Positions 59,928-64,000 of a stretch of DNA of 64,000 bases are shown here, in pieces (within the stretch, counting starts at the first letter, position 1; every line of letters begins with the position of its first letter). The position numbers and the translations under genes were made by a program. The notes under the pieces are model-generated. The model was not told the DNA's origin, searched no databases, and saw only the letters and a program-made list of their open reading frames with translations. This stretch comes from Formicarius rufipectus. Taxonomy: Eukaryota > Chordata > Aves > Passeriformes > Formicariidae. The stretch covers positions 558,001 to 622,000 of the forward strand of contig VXAU01003997.1 of NCBI GenBank assembly GCA_013399695.1. The letters are read 5' to 3'.

Positions 59928-62852
59928 TTTTCACATATCATACATGACCACTGGTATATTAACAGAATTTCTATTTTAATTTTATTTCCTCTTGTTTATC
60001 TTCATTCAGGACTATTTCAAAATCTGAGAGAATAAAGACTTTACTGTACCTGTGTGGTAACAAGCAACTACCAAAACAATTCATGTAAATTCCTAAAGGA
60101 AGCTTCAGTGAAAACAGAAAATCACTGACCAAGATGAGCTTATGGACGTGTTGTCCTTTTCCTGGTCAGTTCTCAGAATGCACACAGGACTCTTCTGGGT
60201 CAGCAATAAATTGATTTCCTGTAGAAACACCTCAAACTCCACCAGAACCACACACATTGTTTAGAATTGAAGAAGAACCTCAAACTTTGACTTCTGCCAT
60301 CCTTCTGAGTCTTCACACAAAGCCAGATTCACTCCTGGGTCTTGGGGCTGCTTTGGCTCTACAGAAACTGGAAGCAAAGGACCCTGTGGGGGAATCTGAA
60401 TGCCTTGAGATCCATGGCAAGTGGGAATATCTTGCACTGCAAATAATTCTTGCCTCCGTGGGTCTTATCCCAGTCTGAGTCATTCCCAGATTTGCTCATA
60501 AGTAATGCAAAACCAGTGGAATTTTTAAGGCAGCATAAGAATTCTCCACACCTGGCTCATAGCTTTTAGATGGTTTTGAACTTTACTCAACCTTAAAATA
60601 ATGCCCTATGGGTGATTCTAAGAATTCTTGCCTGTAGTTACTATGAAAACTGTGTTAACTGTGAGGGTGATTAAGATTCTGGTGAGAAGTTGCAGATAAG
60701 GGTTAAATGCTGTAGGGCAAGACCACCTGCTTGGTCTTTATTTTGGTGTCTAAGAATGTCACTGTGACTCTCTGCTTCTGATGTAAGAAAGGGGAGGAAC
60801 GGTTTGGGAAGACTCCAGTTTTGTGTTGTTCTTGGATTTCCTATCAATTTTAAATAAATTCCTCTGTGGCATCCAGTTTGAAAAGGAATTATTTGGCGTG
60901 CAGAAACGTTGAGTTTAGTGCTTAAAGCCCTGCCAGACTCAGCTTAAGGGCTGACTTGGATATTTTAGAAGGCTTTGTTGGGGATGATTTTTATCCTTTC
61001 AAATAAATGATTTTCCACTTATTCCATGGCTTAGAGAATGTTGTCCAAATTCCAAAATCAGGTAGATGAGGGCAGGTACCTCAATCCCTCGGGAGAACGG
61101 CCTCATGCAGACAGGGAAGAGCCAGGCCGGGGGTTCAAGAGCAGCTCTGAGGGAGGAGGGTGGTGAAAATGGCACCACCCTAAAAGTTTGCTGTGAGGAT
61201 GGTGACTCAGAGATGCTTTACTGAGTCACAGTTTCTCCCTCCCCATCCTCTGCCCCCTGGTCATTCCATCAGAAGGTACTGATGTTCTGCTGGTGCCTTG
61301 GAGATGTAAATGATGACATTCCCTCCACACTGCAACAGCCAAAAGATTCCCCCCTCATTGCTGTCCATGTGGATTTGCTCCAGACAGTCTGATCAAGGGG
61401 TGAAAAGGAGTGGCATGACTAACATCAAACTGAGCACTGCAACCAAGTCAGGCTCCTCCAGGGTATGACTCAAGGCAAGGGGCTCCTCTGGAAGAGATGA
61501 GTTTGTGTGGGAGTGGGGATGTCTCACCGTGGACAGAGAGCCCATTAAGACGGACAGTCACTCTGCCTGGTGCTGGTTGGATCTTGTATGAGGGTACTGA
61601 TTGAAATCTCAGGATTAGCAGAGGCAAGAAGCAACTCCCACATACTCAGACAAGATCTAATTGCCTGGAAGAACATCCTGATTAGAGTCAGCAAATCAAT
61701 ATACAGCAATGTAGCTTAAATCAAAGATAAGGCACTGCCTACTGACAGATCTGGTCTCTGTTGGTACACATTGGGAAATTCCCCCTCTTAATGAGGTTTG
61801 AAAAATAGTGCCAGACATTTTATCAATGTTGGAAATGCCTTGGAAGGCATGTAGTCCTTCTTTCTCGTCCTTCTCTGTCTTCCACTTTTCTTCCCACTCC
61901 TATGACCTTGTATTTAAAGTCTTTGGTCATCTCCTTCTTGAATGCAGATTTGTACCTGTGCTCTTGGTTGCTGTACCTGCAAAACCAAGCTGTCTTCATT
62001 TTTAATTACAATGTAAAGGTTGATTTGTTTTGGTCTGCCTTAGTTTTGGGTTGGTTGTTTGGTTTTTTTTTTCAAGCAAAATATATTTTTTTCTTTCAGT
62101 TGCTTTCCTTGAGCTGGAAAAAATGTCTTTGATGGTCACATGTTGCATCATTTTTCCTGTTTTATGTACACCTGGAGTTCTGGTTTCATCTTGAGTCTTC
62201 TTCCACTCTCTGGAATACTTTTTTGAACTGCAGAGTTGTGGGCTGAGATCCTGCCAGTTCACCAGCCTGGCAGTGTCATATCTTGGTCTGGTAATCAACA
62301 CAGTGAACAGTTCAAATGGTTGTTGTTCAGCACTACTTAAAATAGCAAAAGTCCATTTAAATCAATGGAAGATGGATTTCTACTGTTGCCTGACAGATTG
62401 GTAATCATATCCAAGTCATTTTCTGAGATACTAATTTTTAGTTCCTTGGCCAATAACATACTAAATTCCTTTCAGCAACTGAGTACAAAAACATAGTGGT
62501 TTTCCCATCCTAAAGTTTTCCTGACACACAACAACAGCAACTCTTGAAGTGAAATCTTCTGACAGTGGTTAATGGCAACCTTACTGCAGGGATAAATTCC
62601 AGAGTCTGAAGTTGCCCTTGGCTTGCATAATTCTCACTCCTCCACAGCTGCAGTGCCTACAAAGGACTGGTCTTACTCAGGAAACATGAAAGGAAGATCA
62701 GAATTATAAAGTGAGACCCATTATGAGAATACACACATTTATATAAATTCTGATATTATATGTTTATTGCATGTCACTCCTGATAGTCTTTGAGGAATTT
62801 TGTAAAAACTGGCAGACATAGTGAAAACTTGGTTTAAAAATAAATCAATAAA
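59928..62852. other. Unannotated sequence
   Basis: About 2.9 kb without a recognised repeat family, exon or RNA gene. Frames reach only 99 codons and have no domain. Confidence 0.5.
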
Positions 62853-62980
62853 TAACATAACATAACATAACATAACATAACATAACATAACATAACATAA
62901 CATAACATAACATAACATAACATAACATAACATAACATAACATAACATAACATAACATAACATACATAACATAACATAAC
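62853..62980. repeat. (AACAT)n pentanucleotide array
   Basis: About 25 units of AACAT/CATAA, perfect except for one 4-base unit (catacataac at 62961-62970). The repeated MLCYVMLCYV frames on the minus strand are artefacts of this array. Confidence 0.97.
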
Positions 62981-64000
62981 AGGAACCAAACCCAAGAATG
63001 AACCAGGTCTGATTCACTAGTCATAGCAAAAATGAAGAAAAATAAATAAGAGAAACAGACACACGACACGGTTTCTGCAGATGATTCCTCCAGATTCCTC
63101 ATGCTCAGTTTTCACACATTTACAATCACAAAGCAGTGATGTTGCACAGTCTGTCATTAAGAAGAGGTTATCTTTTCCCAGCTTTCTAATATATTGTATT
63201 CATAGAACTCATTGTTATGATTTCTGTATTCACCAGTTGCTAAATACTTTTAAAAGTTACTTTCCTCTGTGTTATCTGAGCCCTTGATTTGAAGGGAAAA
63301 AAGATTGGCCTCAAATCAAATTTCTTCACCATGAGCCAGAGACTTACAACCCAACTCATCCAGTGAAAAAGATGACTCATCTTCTAAACCAGAAAAAGAA
63401 ATAGCACTTGTTCTGATCAGGACAGTTCTGATCCATTTATCCCACCAATTTTTTTTGTCACTCCTATCTCAAAGTCCCTGAGGTCATTTGAATGTAAATC
63501 GAAAAAGTTTCCAAATGCAACAGAAGAGAGAGTGGTAATAGTGAAAATCCCTGTAGTGATGAAGTGGAACTGTAGCATTAAATAATAACATATATTTTCC
63601 CAGTTCTCCTGCTTACTGCTTCAGTTCAGGATCTTAGTGCTTTAGATCTTCCTCACAGATGTGGAAAACCCAAGTGGAAATTCACTGTTCTATATTTAAC
63701 CCATTAAACTTCCCAGCAGAGCATCTTAACCAGTCAGCTTTTCAAGGACAAGAAAAAGATCCTTCACAAAGCTGTGCCTATTTATAACCAAGCACTCAAG
63801 ATACACTTAGCTCAGGGAGATGCACAGACATGCAGAGAATGACTTTTGATTTTGTTTACTGATTTTATTTTGTGTTGGATGTGTTGGATAAGGAGAAACC
63901 TGTCAGCCAGCATGGGAACTGAGAGTTGCCCTTTCCCAAGAAAATCATAGCAGAGACGTGGATCCAGAAGCTCTTGTTATTTTATGACTTCCAGCTTGCT
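62981..64000. other. Unannotated sequence
   Basis: Nothing recognised up to the window end. Confidence 0.5.

Noticed and set aside
62739..63102. Frames of repeated MLCYV
   Set aside because: Translation of the (AACAT)n array.

Overview
The window looks like gene-free (intergenic or intronic) nuclear DNA from a bird, probably a passerine. I see no prokaryotic gene organisation. All long open frames are low-complexity, lie inside transposon remnants, or are isolated frames without a recognisable domain or convincing exon structure. The dispersed repeats are almost all CR1 LINE 3' ends, recognised by degraded 'tcatagaatca...ttggaagggacc' tails and translated remnants such as 'RLDIRKNFF' and '[11 protein letters not shown]'. 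The others are three solo LTRs with 5-bp target duplications, as expected for ERVL-type elements. I see no Alu, B1 or L1. The bird assignment is inference from repeat families; the LTR ends (TGTCCTGGTT...ACCAGCA) resemble passerine ERV LTRs as I remember them.

Layout. 1-8.4 kb: unannotated DNA with a 2.3-kb pyrimidine-rich, strongly C-over-G skewed tract (about 1020-3340), a small CpG-dense patch at 4.44-4.54 kb holding a 32-codon open frame, and a 237-bp (AAAAG)n array. 8.4-20.8 kb: a minus-sense CR1, (CA)n and (GTTT)n arrays, two solo LTRs of one family in inverted orientation (12.67-13.38 and 19.06-19.79 kb), and several CR1 ends. 20.8-30.9 kb: plus-sense CR1 copies, one with a 30-bp internal triplication, and a second (AAAAG)n array. 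30.9-42.3 kb: mostly unique A/T-rich DNA with two CR1 copies, one of them a mosaic. 42.3-44.7 kb: a 100-bp segment present twice (about 92% identical), a G-quadruplex-type motif and a third solo LTR. 44.7-58.4 kb: an old CR1, a 1.1-kb CR1 that keeps part of a dead reverse transcriptase, and a cluster of short CR1 ends in alternating orientation. 58.4-64 kb: unique DNA with (CCCTT)n and (AACAT)n arrays.

No set of genes works together here; the content is transposon relics, microsatellites and possible structure-forming motifs. I did not find an undescribed biological system. The observations most worth checking are the 100-bp duplication whose upstream copy is bounded by about 20-bp direct repeats, the inverted LTR pair, the CpG-dense patch with its small open frame, and the long pyrimidine-skewed tract. 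Every repeat call rests on reading the sequence and on remembered family consensus; no database search was possible.
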